Translations under genes and position numbers: made by a program
Notes under the pieces: generated by a model
Told to the model about the DNA's origin: nothing
Seen by the model: only the letters and a program-made list of their open reading frames with translations
Database searches by the model: none
Source of the DNA: Flavobacterium galactosidilyticum
Lineage (GTDB): Bacteria > Bacteroidota > Bacteroidia > Flavobacteriales > Flavobacteriaceae
DNA: 64,000 bases
Reading direction: 5' to 3'
Assembly: GCF_020911945.1 (NCBI RefSeq)
Contig: NZ_CP087135.1
Coordinates: forward strand, 2,592,001 to 2,656,000
In this document: positions 46,450-55,193 of the stretch, piece after piece
Layout of the letters: every line of letters starts with the position of its first letter
Numbering within the stretch: position 1 is the first letter of the stretch

Positions 46450-47811
46450 ATGGATCAAAACGCGATTAGTAGAAAAAAATTTTTAGGAATGAGTGCAGCT
46501 GCAACTGGCGCAGCTTTGTTTTCTGGTGTTGGTAGTTCAGCGATGACTGAGCTAAAGAATGAGGATAAAACGAAAGCTGATTTAAAAGAATATATTTTAT
46601 CAAATGTAAGGCTGGAAGAAGGTTTTGAATATAATGAAAAGAAGGAAGTGGTTTCCACCAAAACAGACTTGTACAATTTGCATATTGCCAATGGTAAAAT
46701 AAAAAAGATTACTAAGGAGAAATTAGATTTACGAGTAAAAATAATTGATGCAAAAGGATTTTTGATGCTACCTGGTTTGCGTGATATGCATATTCATATT
46801 GATAAAACGTATTACGGTGGGAAGTGGAATGCTGCGCCAAGAAAAGGCTATACAGTAAAGGATATGATCGTGTTAGAGGAAAAAATAATTCCACAATTAT
46901 TGACAGACTCGCAGCGCAAAGCCGAAGAAGCTATAGAACTAATGAAAAGCCAAGGTACATATTTTGCACGTTGCCAAACTAATATTGATCCCGTAAGTGG
47001 ATTAAAAAGTTTAGAGCATTTATTAGCCGCTCTAGATAAAAATAAAGATAGTTTTGCTTGGGAAATTGTAGCTTTTCCGCAGCATGGAATTCTGTATTCT
47101 CAATCAGAGTCGTTATTGCGAGAAGCTGCTAAAATGGGCGTTGACTTCATTGGTGGACTAGATCCAACAACTGTTGATGGGAATCTTGAGCGATCTCTTG
47201 ACGCAATGTTCCAAATTGCAATTGATAACAATAAAGGAATTGATATTCACTTGCACGAAGGACTACCAACAGGAAAGGCGGCAATTGATTATATTATCAA
47301 AAAAACAGAAGAGAACAAACAGTTACAAGGTAAAACATACATTAGTCATGGTTTTGCACTTGCAAGAATGGAACAAAAAGAATTAGAAAAAACAGCCGAA
47401 CAAATGGGAGCGCTGGGAATTGGTGTTGTTTCTACAGTTCCAATTGGTAGAACCATTATACCTATTCCTACTTTGAAAAAATACGGTGTAAAATTAATGA
47501 CAGGAACTGATAGTATTGTAGATCATTGGCAACCTTTTGGAAATTGTGATATGCTTGAAAAAGCAAAATTGTGTGCCCAACTTTACGGATGGACGGATGA
47601 GTTTAGTTTAAGTCGTGCTCTACATATTGCTACTACTAATGAGGTTTTACTACTAAATGATGCCGGCATTCGAACTTGGCCTCTTATAGATAATGAAGCC
47701 AATTTTATCTTGGTAAAAGCCAGTTGTTCTGCAGAAACGGTAGCGCGTTTACCTAAAAGAGAAGCAGTCTTTTTTAAAGGAAAACTTATAGCAGGAGAAA
47801 TGAAGGCTTAA
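46450..47811 (+). CDS. Exported CodA-like amidohydrolase (Tat-type signal)
   Basis: The 453-residue protein starts with SRKKFLGMSAAATGAALFSG, a twin-arginine-like signal in which the second Arg is Lys. The amidohydrolase barrel has MLPGLRDMHIHIDKTYYGGKW (metal-binding HIHIDK), IHLHEGLP, TYISHGFAL and TGTDSIVDHWQPFGNCDML. The HIHxDK opening and the D-x-W-x-P-F-G pattern resemble cytosine deaminase (CodA) and its relatives. The substrate is unknown: relatives act on cyclic amidines or ureas. A folded, metal-loaded enzyme would fit Tat export. The ankyrin lipoprotein gene lies 13 bases upstream. Confidence 0.8.
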   Translation: MDQNAISRKKFLGMSAAATGAALFSGVGSSAMTELKNEDKTKADLKEYILSNVRLEEGFEYNEKKEVVSTKTDLYNLHIANGKIKKITKEKLDLRVKIIDAKGFLMLPGLRDMHIHIDKTYYGGKWNAAPRKGYTVKDMIVLEEKIIPQLLTDSQRKAEEAIELMKSQGTYFARCQTNIDPVSGLKSLEHLLAALDKNKDSFAWEIVAFPQHGILYSQSESLLREAAKMGVDFIGGLDPTTVDGNLERSLDAMFQIAIDNNKGIDIHLHEGLPTGKAAIDYIIKKTEENKQLQGKTYISHGFALARMEQKELEKTAEQMGALGIGVVSTVPIGRTIIPIPTLKKYGVKLMTGTDSIVDHWQPFGNCDMLEKAKLCAQLYGWTDEFSLSRALHIATTNEVLLLNDAGIRTWPLIDNEANFILVKASCSAETVARLPKREAVFFKGKLIAGEMKA

Positions 47812-47879
47812 GTTTGCTTGTTTTATTTAAAACTTTCTACTTTAATTTTAAGTCAAATTCAGTTTGTAGAAATAGAATT

Positions 47880-47920
47880 AAAACAAAAAAAGATGCTATC
47901 AAAGCATCTTTTTTTGTTTT
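47880..47920. terminator. Bidirectional terminator between convergent genes
   Basis: A perfect 18-bp inverted repeat (47880-47897 with 47903-47920) has core AGATGCT/AGCATCT flanked by seven As and seven Ts, with a 5-base loop. It works in both directions and separates the amidohydrolase from the minus-strand rsmD. The rest of the gap to 48082 holds nothing I recognise. Confidence 0.85.
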
Positions 47921-48082
47921 AACGTAATTTGATTGATTTATGATCTTAAAAAATATTTTCTTTATTGAAGTACGTATCTTCTACTTTTTCACCACTAAAT
48001 TCACTTAAGCAAAATTAAAGCTTAATTCTCTCAATTATTTTATTGGAGTAGTAGATTTATGAAGCAATTCTGTTGACAATCA

Positions 48083-48670
48083 CTATTCTTCTTCACCATC
48101 TATTTCATCCTCATCATTGCCTTCGCCGTTCGAAGCTATTTCGAAAAAACTAAAAATAGAGCCTCCGTAACTTTTCTGGAAAGAAAAATGAATCATATGA
48201 TCCAGTTTCGTATACTTAGAATGTTCGATTACCATCATTCCATCTTCATTAAGCAAGTCTCTTTCAAAAACTAACTCAATAATTCTTTCAAACGTTTTTT
48301 GTTCGAATCCGTAAGGTGGATCTGCAAAAATAATATCATACGATGTTTTACATTTTTCTAAATAGGAGTACACATCACTTTTTGTAGCAGCAATATTAAA
48401 ATCATATTCAGTTGCAACTTGCTTGATGAATTTTACACATCCAAAGTCGCCATCTACAGAAGTGATTGGTGTGCAACCACGTGATGCAAATTCGTAACTA
48501 ATATTCCCAGTTCCAGCAAACAAGTCTAACACTTTTAACCCTTCAAAATTAAAATGGTTATTTAAAACATTGAATAATGCTTCTTTAGACATATCTGTTG
48601 TAGGACGTACGGGCAAACCTTTTGGTGGAGAAATGCGTCTTCCTTTGTATTTTCCTGAAATTATTCTCAT
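48083..48670 (-). CDS. rsmD: 16S rRNA (guanine(966)-N2)-methyltransferase RsmD
   Basis: The 195-residue protein begins MRIISGKYKGRRI and has VRPTTDMSKEALFNVL, the SAM-binding loop VLDLFAGTGNISYEF, and the catalytic ADPPYGF motif (DPPY at 117-120), all diagnostic of RsmD. It methylates G966 of 16S rRNA during 30S assembly. The C-terminus ends in an acidic tail (GNDEDEIDGEEE). The start codon overlaps the stop of the upstream DUF3822 gene by four bases (ATGA), so the two are translationally coupled. Confidence 0.93.
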   Translation of the reverse strand: MRIISGKYKGRRISPPKGLPVRPTTDMSKEALFNVLNNHFNFEGLKVLDLFAGTGNISYEFASRGCTPITSVDGDFGCVKFIKQVATEYDFNIAATKSDVYSYLEKCKTSYDIIFADPPYGFEQKTFERIIELVFERDLLNEDGMMVIEHSKYTKLDHMIHFSFQKSYGGSIFSFFEIASNGEGNDEDEIDGEEE

Positions 48671-49488
48671 GAGTTGAAAAGTATATAATGTTTTCTGTTT
48701 TCGGCCTCAGAAAAATAATTGTTCCATCGCAAATCCTCTACATCGATAAGAGAAACATTGCGAATGTATTTATAAGCAATTTTAAAACAATCATTTTCTT
48801 GATCAATATTCCCGATCAATTCTAATGGGAAATTTTCGGGATTAAGATTTAATTGCTCAGCAGTGAATAAAATATAATAAATAAAGTCTTCAGCTGTGTT
48901 ATAATCAAATGAATTGAATAATAACAGCTTTTGATTCTGGACTACTATGATTTCAAAATGTCCTGAATTGATATGAATGAACATCTTTTTTTCCTCTTTG
49001 TTTTTAGAGGCAATCAATAGTTTATGAACTAAAATGCTATTGGCATGTTTGTAATCGAAAGAGCCAAATTGGTCAATAAAAAAATTATTGATATTTACGT
49101 AAGGTATATAAACAGAATTCATTTGGCAGTTTGAAATTACATCAAAAGCAAAAAAATCAGTTTCAAAGACCTTTGTATTGTATTGTAAATAACTACCTAA
49201 AAAATGTTCATCAAATAGCGGCTCCGGAACAAATGTTGAAAGATTGTTGTTGTGAATCACTAAAATCTCATCATAAGTTTCACTTAATTCGGGATAACTT
49301 TGAAAGGCATTGGCAAACAGTTCCTCAATCTTGGCGTTTTTGTCCACCGTGTCAAACTGAACTTCATTAACGGAACTAACAGTATCGTTAAGTGTATTAA
49401 AACAACAAAAAGATAAACCATTCAAAGATACTTGAATAGATAGTTTTTTATAAACCTTCTCGGTTATGTTAGTGTTTTCTGTTGGCAT
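48667..49488 (-). CDS. DUF3822 family protein
   Basis: The 273-residue protein matches the Bacteroidota-specific DUF3822 pattern: an N-terminal KLSIQVSLNGLSFCCFNTL, a central VIHNNNLSTFVPEPLFDE, and INSGHFEIIVVQNQKLLLFNSFDYNTAEDFIYYILF in the second half. The paired beta-strand layout suggests an actin/RNase H-like fold, but no function is established. It is coupled to rsmD by a four-base overlap, the usual neighbour of this family. No signal peptide, so cytoplasmic. Confidence 0.85.
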   Translation of the reverse strand: MPTENTNITEKVYKKLSIQVSLNGLSFCCFNTLNDTVSSVNEVQFDTVDKNAKIEELFANAFQSYPELSETYDEILVIHNNNLSTFVPEPLFDEHFLGSYLQYNTKVFETDFFAFDVISNCQMNSVYIPYVNINNFFIDQFGSFDYKHANSILVHKLLIASKNKEEKKMFIHINSGHFEIIVVQNQKLLLFNSFDYNTAEDFIYYILFTAEQLNLNPENFPLELIGNIDQENDCFKIAYKYIRNVSLIDVEDLRWNNYFSEAENRKHYILFNS

Positions 49489-49640
49489 AATTTGATGTAC
49501 AATTCTTCTATAAATTGTATTTTAGAAAGAATTAAATGAGGTTACAAACTTACAAATAAAAATAGCAATGGCAATTGTAAAAATCAATTTCAATTTTAAA
49601 AATCAATACTAATGTCGATATTATTTCAAAATGGAAAGCC

Positions 49641-49648
49641 TATCTTTG
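49641..49648 (+). promoter_or_regulatory. -7 box of the helicase gene
   Basis: TATCTTTG is a perfect TAnnTTTG match 26 bases before the ATG at 49675, in the region between divergent genes. No good -33 element was seen. Confidence 0.5.
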
Positions 49649-49674
49649 AAATTCATATTCCAACTTATTAGCAG

Positions 49675-51096
49675 ATGAATTCCTCCTTGTTTTACAGTCT
49701 TTTACAACGCAAATTTCCATTTCAACCCACTTACAAACAAGATGTTTTTTTTCAGAAAATCGCTATTTTTTTAACTGAAGTTGAAAACAACACTATTTTT
49801 GTTCTAAAAGGATACGCTGGAACTGGTAAAACAACAGTAATTTCTACGATTGTCAATAGTTTATTGGATATTAATAAAAAATATGTTTTGCTTGCACCTA
49901 CAGGTCGCGCAGCAAAAGTGATTGCTAACTATTCTGACAAACCGGCTTTTACAATTCATAAAAAAATATACTTTCCTAAAAAATCTTCCGGCGGTGGCGT
50001 TTCTTTTACATTGCAGCAAAATAAGCATACTAATACAATTTTTATTGTTGATGAAGCGTCGATGATTTCAGATGCGAATTCCGATTCTAAATTATATGAA
50101 AACGGTTCTTTACTAGATGATTTGATTTCGTATGTGTATTCTGGAAAAAATTGTAAGATGATTTTACTGGGAGATACCGCACAGTTACCTCCCGTAAATC
50201 TAGATATCAGTCCCGCTTTAGATATTCGAACTTTAGGAATGAATTATGATAAAGAAGTAGAACATATCGAGCTTGACGAAGTAATGCGTCAGGAAGAAAA
50301 TTCAGGAATTTTACATAATGCAACTGAACTTCGAGAATTGTTGAAAGATTCTTTCATCACTGAATTCAAATTTGATGTCAAGAAATTCAAAGATATTGTA
50401 CGCTTAACAGATGGATATGACATTCAGGACGCCATAAATTCTGCTTACAGTAATTATAGTATTGAAGATACTGCGTTTATCGTTCGTTCTAATAAAAGAG
50501 CTAATCAGTATAATGAGCAAATTAGAACTAAAATTCTCGATAAAGAAAGCGAACTTTCCACTGGAGATTTCTTAATGGTTGTCAAAAATAATTATTTCTG
50601 GTTAAAAGATTCAGATCATGCCGGCTTTATTGCTAATGGTGATATTATTGAAGTTTTAGAAATTTTCAATATCAAAGAATTGTATGGTTTTAAGTTTGCA
50701 AAAGTTAAAATCAGAATGATTGATTATCCGGATCAAAAGGCTTTTGAAACGGTTCTATTATTAGATACTATAAAAAGTGAATCGCCATCTCTAACTTATG
50801 AAGAATCGAATCGACTGTATCAAGAAGTGTTGAAGGATTACGAAGGCGAAACTAAATTCAAACAGTTTCAAAAAGTAAAAGCCAACGAATATTTTAATGG
50901 ACTCCAAGTTAAATTTTCGTATGCAATAACCTGTCATAAGTCTCAAGGTGGTCAGTGGAATACGGTTTTTATAGAACAACCGTATTTGCCGGATGGCATC
51001 AACAGAGATTATATCAGATGGCTGTACACAGCAATGACGAGAGCTAAAAACAAATTGTATTTGATAGGTTTTAAGGATGATAGTTTTGTGGAATAA
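49675..51096 (+). CDS. RecD-like superfamily 1 ATP-dependent DNA helicase
   Basis: The 473-residue protein has SF1 helicase motifs in order: GYAGTGKTT (Walker A, residues 46-54), LAPTGRAAKVI (Ia), FIVDEASMIS (Walker B), LLGDTAQLPPV (III), IVRSNKRANQYN (IV), and ITCHKSQGGQW with YTAMTRAKNKLYLIG (V/VI, UvrD_C_2-like). It resembles RecD/Dda-type helicases without the RecBCD partner domains. Such stand-alone helicases probably work in repair or replication restart. It is divergent from DUF3822-rsmD. Confidence 0.88.
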   Translation: MNSSLFYSLLQRKFPFQPTYKQDVFFQKIAIFLTEVENNTIFVLKGYAGTGKTTVISTIVNSLLDINKKYVLLAPTGRAAKVIANYSDKPAFTIHKKIYFPKKSSGGGVSFTLQQNKHTNTIFIVDEASMISDANSDSKLYENGSLLDDLISYVYSGKNCKMILLGDTAQLPPVNLDISPALDIRTLGMNYDKEVEHIELDEVMRQEENSGILHNATELRELLKDSFITEFKFDVKKFKDIVRLTDGYDIQDAINSAYSNYSIEDTAFIVRSNKRANQYNEQIRTKILDKESELSTGDFLMVVKNNYFWLKDSDHAGFIANGDIIEVLEIFNIKELYGFKFAKVKIRMIDYPDQKAFETVLLLDTIKSESPSLTYEESNRLYQEVLKDYEGETKFKQFQKVKANEYFNGLQVKFSYAITCHKSQGGQWNTVFIEQPYLPDGINRDYIRWLYTAMTRAKNKLYLIGFKDDSFVE

Positions 51097-51107
51097 TTTT
51101 AAAAACA

Positions 51108-51167
51108 ACCGCAAATTCACAAATTTTTCAATTTAATTTTAAAACATATAATTTGCGAATTTGCGGT
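51108..51167. repeat. Inverted repeat, terminator-like and possibly interspersed
   Basis: ACCGCAAATTC-A-CAAATT (51108-51125) is complementary to 51150-51167 over 18 bases with one mismatch, around a 24-base loop. It begins 12 bases after the helicase stop. The A-run on the right would give a U-run only on the opposite strand. Similar GCAAATT/AATTTGC palindromes are, from memory, common in flavobacterial intergenic DNA; not verified. Confidence 0.5.
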
Positions 51168-51180
51168 AAAAAAAACAGCT

Positions 51181-52011
51181 ATGAACACATTAAACGATTT
51201 ACATAAAATATCTGGCTCTTTTTCGAATACTGAAAAAATGCCGGTTTTATTTTTGGGACATGGAAGCCCGATGAATGCGATTGAAGAAAATCAGTTTGTG
51301 ACGGGTTTTCGAAATTTGGCTAAAACGTTACCGCAACCAAATGCGATTTTGTGTATTTCGGCGCATTGGTTTACCAAAGGGACAAAGGTTACTGCAATGG
51401 AAATGCCCAGAACGATTCACGATTTTGGTGGTTTTCCGCAAGCGTTGTTTGACGTGCAATATCCAGCAAAAGGAAGTCCGGAATTAGCATTAGAAACCAA
51501 ACAATTATTGACTCCGGTAGAAGTGGAGCTGGACGAACATTGGGGTTTGGATCACGGTGCTTGGAGTGTAATTAAGCATTTATATCCGGAAGCGAATGTT
51601 CCTGTAATTCAGTTGAGTATTGATTATACAAAATCTGGGCAATACCATTTTGAACTAGCTCAGAAATTAAGTGCGTTGCGTACCAAAGGAATCTTGATTG
51701 TAGGCAGCGGAAATATTGTGCATAATTTGAGATTGGTCGATTATCGCAATTTCGATAAGGACAACTACGGCTACGATTGGGCAATTGAAGCAAGGGAAAC
51801 GGTGAACAACTATTTATTGGACGGGAATTTTCAACCATTGATTGATTTTGAAAAACAAAGCAAAGCCTTTCAATTAGCGATTCCTACGCCAGAACATTAT
51901 TTACCTTTGATTTATACGTTAGGATTAAAAGTAAAATCTGAAGAACTCAGTTTGTTCAATGATAAGCTATTGGCAGGTTCGTTGAGTATGACTTCGGTGA
52001 AGATTATGTAG
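51181..52011 (+). CDS. ygiD: DODA-type extradiol dioxygenase (YgiD-like)
   Basis: The 276-residue protein matches the class III extradiol ring-cleavage (LigB-like) family that includes E. coli YgiD (4,5-DOPA dioxygenase). Visible motifs are VLFLGHGSPMNAIEEN (metal-binding His), CISAHWFTKG, LDHGAWSVIKHLYP and IVGSGNIVHNLR. The physiological substrate is uncertain; the family opens catechol-type rings using a divalent metal. Length is typical (about 260-280). It stands alone after the helicase gene. Confidence 0.88.
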   Translation: MNTLNDLHKISGSFSNTEKMPVLFLGHGSPMNAIEENQFVTGFRNLAKTLPQPNAILCISAHWFTKGTKVTAMEMPRTIHDFGGFPQALFDVQYPAKGSPELALETKQLLTPVEVELDEHWGLDHGAWSVIKHLYPEANVPVIQLSIDYTKSGQYHFELAQKLSALRTKGILIVGSGNIVHNLRLVDYRNFDKDNYGYDWAIEARETVNNYLLDGNFQPLIDFEKQSKAFQLAIPTPEHYLPLIYTLGLKVKSEELSLFNDKLLAGSLSMTSVKIM

Positions 52012-52300
52012 GGTTTTGTGAATTAAATTTTATATTTTGGAATTAATTATAACACAAAAAAGAAAATGATTGCAGTCATTCCTACACATTATGGTTTTCA
52101 AATCAACATTTGTGAAACTATTACCTTCTAATAATTCAGATTTATAGTTTAAACATCTCCTGATCGAATAGTATTGGCCAATATTTTTTACATTTATAAA
52201 ACCGTTTGGATATCAAAAAAAAACGATACCTCGCAATAGTAATTAAAATAAAATTTACGACTTAGTACCTTCGTAGCAAATTAAAAATATAAAAATAAAA
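52012..52300 (+). other. Intergenic region before kdsB with small KdsB-like frame
   Basis: ATG 52066-52068 starts a 21-codon frame reading MIAVIPTHYGFQINICETITF, whose first residues resemble the KdsB start ([13 protein letters not shown]) lying 235 bases downstream. Beyond the stop nothing resembles KdsB. It may be a decayed duplicate or coincidence. TACCTTCG at 52266-52273, one mismatch from the -7 consensus, is a plausible kdsB promoter element 27 bases before the ATG. Confidence 0.3.
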
Positions 52301-53026
52301 ATGAAAATAATAGCAGTTATACCCGCGCGTTACGCATCAACACGATTTCCAGCTAAATTAATGCAGGATTTAGGAGGAAAAACGGTGATTTTAAGAACTT
52401 ATGAAGCTGCTGTTCGAACGCAATTGTTCGACGATGTTTTTGTGGTAACCGATTCAGAATTGATTTTCAATGAAATTATTTCTCACGATGGCAAAGCAAT
52501 TATGAGTATTAAGGAACACGAATCAGGAAGTGATCGCATTGCAGAAGCTATTGAAAGTATTGATGTAGATGTTGTAGTCAATGTGCAAGGAGATGAGCCA
52601 TTTATAAATATAGAACCTTTGGAAGAATTGATTCAGATTTTTAGAAATGATATTGACATGAAAGTAGACTTAGCTTCTTTAATGCGAGAGATAAAAGAGG
52701 AAGAAGAAATAAATAATCCAAATAATGTAAAAGTGGTTGTAGATCAAAATAGGTTTGCACTGTATTTTTCGCGTTCGGTTATTCCATATCCTAGAGAGAA
52801 AAATGTAGGTGTTCGCTATATGCAACATATTGGCATTTATGCCTTCAGAAAACAAGCTTTATTAGATTTCTATAGTTTGCCTATGAAATCTTTGGAGGCA
52901 TCCGAAAAATTGGAACAGTTGCGTTATCTGGAATTTGGCAAACGCATTAAAATGGTCGAAACTACTCATGTAGGAATTGGAATCGATACTCCTGAAGATT
53001 TAGAAAAAGCTAGGAAGATGCTATAA
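52301..53026 (+). CDS. kdsB: 3-deoxy-manno-octulosonate cytidylyltransferase
   Basis: The 241-residue cytoplasmic enzyme activates Kdo as CMP-Kdo for lipopolysaccharide core assembly. The nucleotide-binding start [24 protein letters not shown] is diagnostic. It is followed by [38 protein letters not shown] and a C-terminal [13 protein letters not shown], all KdsB features distinguishing it from CMP-sialic acid synthetase. This matters here because a sialic acid locus is nearby, but that locus is catabolic and KdsB is unrelated to it. Length is normal. Confidence 0.93.
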   Translation: MKIIAVIPARYASTRFPAKLMQDLGGKTVILRTYEAAVRTQLFDDVFVVTDSELIFNEIISHDGKAIMSIKEHESGSDRIAEAIESIDVDVVVNVQGDEPFINIEPLEELIQIFRNDIDMKVDLASLMREIKEEEEINNPNNVKVVVDQNRFALYFSRSVIPYPREKNVGVRYMQHIGIYAFRKQALLDFYSLPMKSLEASEKLEQLRYLEFGKRIKMVETTHVGIGIDTPEDLEKARKML

Positions 53027-53027
53027 T

Positions 53028-53738
53028 TTAAGGCACATCATCATGATCAAAATAACCTTTGGTGTTAATTTTAGTAGAGAAAAAATTCAAAAATAAAACA
53101 ATAAAAAACAGGAATAGTAACGATTGTGTACTTACAAGAAATTTCCCCAACGGGTTTATAGGATACAAATCACCATACCCGATAGACGATGACGTTACGA
53201 TACTGAAATAAATAGGATCAAACCAATGCTTAAATTCTTTATTTAGGTAATTACCAACAGAATAGAAAACCGCATATTCAAATGCAATTTCTAAATAATT
53301 AAAAAATAGTAAAAGCATAGATCTTTTATAAGAACGTGGTTTTCCAAATAAATCTGACGCAAATATTAGTGTTGGAATGTAAAATAAAGTTTCTAAGAAA
53401 AAGTAAACTATGATCCAGATAAGCCATTGATGGCTTTGCCATTGATTTATTAAAATTAGTAGTGGTAGCGCTACTTTAAATAATATATAAAAATCAGAGG
53501 CTAATTCCTGATAAGCTATACCTTTTTTACTAGCTAAATATTTTATGTAAATTCCCGGAAAAAATAATTGTGAAGAGGCAAGAATTAAGCGAACAATTTT
53601 CTCAAGTCCGCTATCATCTTGATGATCATTGTTCCAAATAGACTGAATATTCCTTATCCTTTTTTGAATAGGATTTACTTTTGGTGGCAATTCTTTGGAG
53701 GTTTTACCAAGAAGTAATTTTTTTAAATGCTTTTTCAT
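53028..53738 (-). CDS. Two-pore-type potassium channel protein
   Basis: The 236-residue protein has several hydrophobic segments and the pore motif VTSSSIGYGDLYP at residues 181-193, a variant of the TVGYGD potassium selectivity filter, followed by a final span (about 200-222). The N-terminal half adds membrane segments (about 85-100, 104-125, 142-160). No regulatory RCK domain is present. It should conduct K+ across the inner membrane. It is convergent with kdsB, with the stop codons almost touching. Confidence 0.82.
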   Translation of the reverse strand: MKKHLKKLLLGKTSKELPPKVNPIQKRIRNIQSIWNNDHQDDSGLEKIVRLILASSQLFFPGIYIKYLASKKGIAYQELASDFYILFKVALPLLILINQWQSHQWLIWIIVYFFLETLFYIPTLIFASDLFGKPRSYKRSMLLLFFNYLEIAFEYAVFYSVGNYLNKEFKHWFDPIYFSIVTSSSIGYGDLYPINPLGKFLVSTQSLLFLFFIVLFLNFFSTKINTKGYFDHDDVP

Positions 53739-53830
53739 TTAAAGTATTGGATTAATACTGCTGTGTAAGAGTACAAAAAAAACTGATAAAACTCCTTTGC
53801 AAATTAAAATAAAGCGTGCCAAAAGAAAAA

Positions 53831-54496
53831 TTAATCCACCTTTTCAATTACAATTAGTTCATTATGTTGCTGGACTCTTGGAAGAGTTCTAATTTTAAAT
53901 TGATTCTCATAAAATTCAGAAACGTATTTTTTATTTCTTAAATTTTGTACTTCATTTAATATCATGGTATTAAAAAGGATACATCCACGACTTTTCAAAA
54001 GAGAACAAATTCTATTGACAAAAAAGGTTTCAAATAAAAAATTAGGCATTGCGGTATCTTGAAAAATATCTATAATTATGAGATCGTACTTATTTTTGGT
54101 TTTTAATACAAACTCAAAAGCGTCATCTATAATAATTTCGAGGCTCTCTATCTCGTTTAGTTTAAAATAAGTATTGGCTACTTTGATAATTTCAGGATCA
54201 ATTTCTACTCCCGTAATTTTATTTTTATACTTTATTTCATCTACTAATGTTTTTATGACACTACCACCAGCTACGCCTAAAAGTAATATATGATTCATTC
54301 TTGCAATTTTGCTAAACCCAATTTTTTTTAACCCGAATCGCAATATTCGTTGTAAACTACCGTAAGAATAATTTGCATTTTCAGAATCTAGAACTAATTC
54401 GCCATTTGCCCATGTTACTTCTATAGATTTACTTAATAACGATTTTGATTGATAAATTTTGATAGGATAGAGGTAGCTAAATATTTTTTTTATCAT
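53831..54496 (-). CDS. Spermidine synthase-like methyltransferase-fold protein
   Basis: The 221-residue protein has a Rossmann-type SAM or decarboxylated-SAM binding core: ILLLGVAGGSVIKTLVDE (glycine-rich loop), ITGVEIDPEIIKVANTYF, IIIDDAFEF and YDLIIIDIFQD. That order matches the spermidine synthase (SpeE-like) family, but it lacks the N-terminal strands of true SpeE and is short, so polyamine synthesis is not established. Many such genes in Bacteroidota are annotated only as fused or single spermidine-synthase-like proteins. It is divergent from the acyltransferase gene. Confidence 0.75.
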   Translation of the reverse strand: MIKKIFSYLYPIKIYQSKSLLSKSIEVTWANGELVLDSENANYSYGSLQRILRFGLKKIGFSKIARMNHILLLGVAGGSVIKTLVDEIKYKNKITGVEIDPEIIKVANTYFKLNEIESLEIIIDDAFEFVLKTKNKYDLIIIDIFQDTAMPNFLFETFFVNRICSLLKSRGCILFNTMILNEVQNLRNKKYVSEFYENQFKIRTLPRVQQHNELIVIEKVD

Positions 54497-54557
54497 TAGG
54501 GCGACTTTTGACCAAAAATAAGATTTAAATTATTTATTTTGTTCAAAATAGCAAAGA

Positions 54558-55112
54558 ATGAAGAAACAAATCTACAAATGGATATTTTTCAAGCTCATGG
54601 GTTGGAAAATAGTTGGGAATATTGATGAAGGAGTAAAGAAATGTGTGATGATGGTGATGCCGCATACCAGCGCTCATGATTTTTATTTAGGAATTTTTAC
54701 TAGAGGTATTACTGGATTAGAGATGAACTTTGTAGGTAAAAAAGAATTATTTCGTTTCCCGTTTGGAGCCTATTTTAGATACATGGGAGGCGAACCACTA
54801 GATCGTTCAGGAGGATTAAACAAAGTAGATTCGATTGCAGCTATTTTTAAGAGAAGAGAAGTATTCAGACTAGCAGTGGCTCCCGAAGGTACTCGTAATA
54901 AAGTTACAGAATTAAAAACAGGTTTTTATTTTATCGCTTTGAAAGCAAATGTTCCGATAATTCCGGTAGCTTTTGATTTTGGTAAAAAAGAAGTTAATTT
55001 AGGAAAACCCGTTTATCCTTCGGGCGAAATCGAGGAGGACCTAAAAATTTTGAAACAACATTTTGTAGGAGTAAAAGGCAAAATTCCGGAAAAAGGGTAT
55101 GTAGCTGAATAA
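54558..55112 (+). CDS. 1-acyl-sn-glycerol-3-phosphate acyltransferase-like protein
   Basis: The 184-residue protein has the PlsC-type motifs HTSAHD (HX4D, catalytic) near residue 36, GGEPLDRSGG, VAPEGTRNK and PIIPVAFDFG. These acyltransferases add an acyl chain to lysophosphatidate or a related lipid at the inner membrane. It is shorter than classical PlsC (about 240) because it has a reduced N-terminal hydrophobic region, and this short form is frequent in Bacteroidota. The exact acceptor lipid is not evident. Confidence 0.82.
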   Translation: MKKQIYKWIFFKLMGWKIVGNIDEGVKKCVMMVMPHTSAHDFYLGIFTRGITGLEMNFVGKKELFRFPFGAYFRYMGGEPLDRSGGLNKVDSIAAIFKRREVFRLAVAPEGTRNKVTELKTGFYFIALKANVPIIPVAFDFGKKEVNLGKPVYPSGEIEEDLKILKQHFVGVKGKIPEKGYVAE

Positions 55113-55193
55113 AAAATTAGAAAAATATCAAAAAAAATAAAACCAAAGTAAGTAGTTTTTCGTAAATGTTTAAAACATTTAAAATTAAACATT

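Noticed and set aside
52301..53026. CMP-sialic acid synthetase (NeuA) as an alternative for kdsB
   Set aside because: The start motif, NVQGDEP and [10 protein letters not shown] are KdsB-type, and the sialic acid genes here are catabolic.
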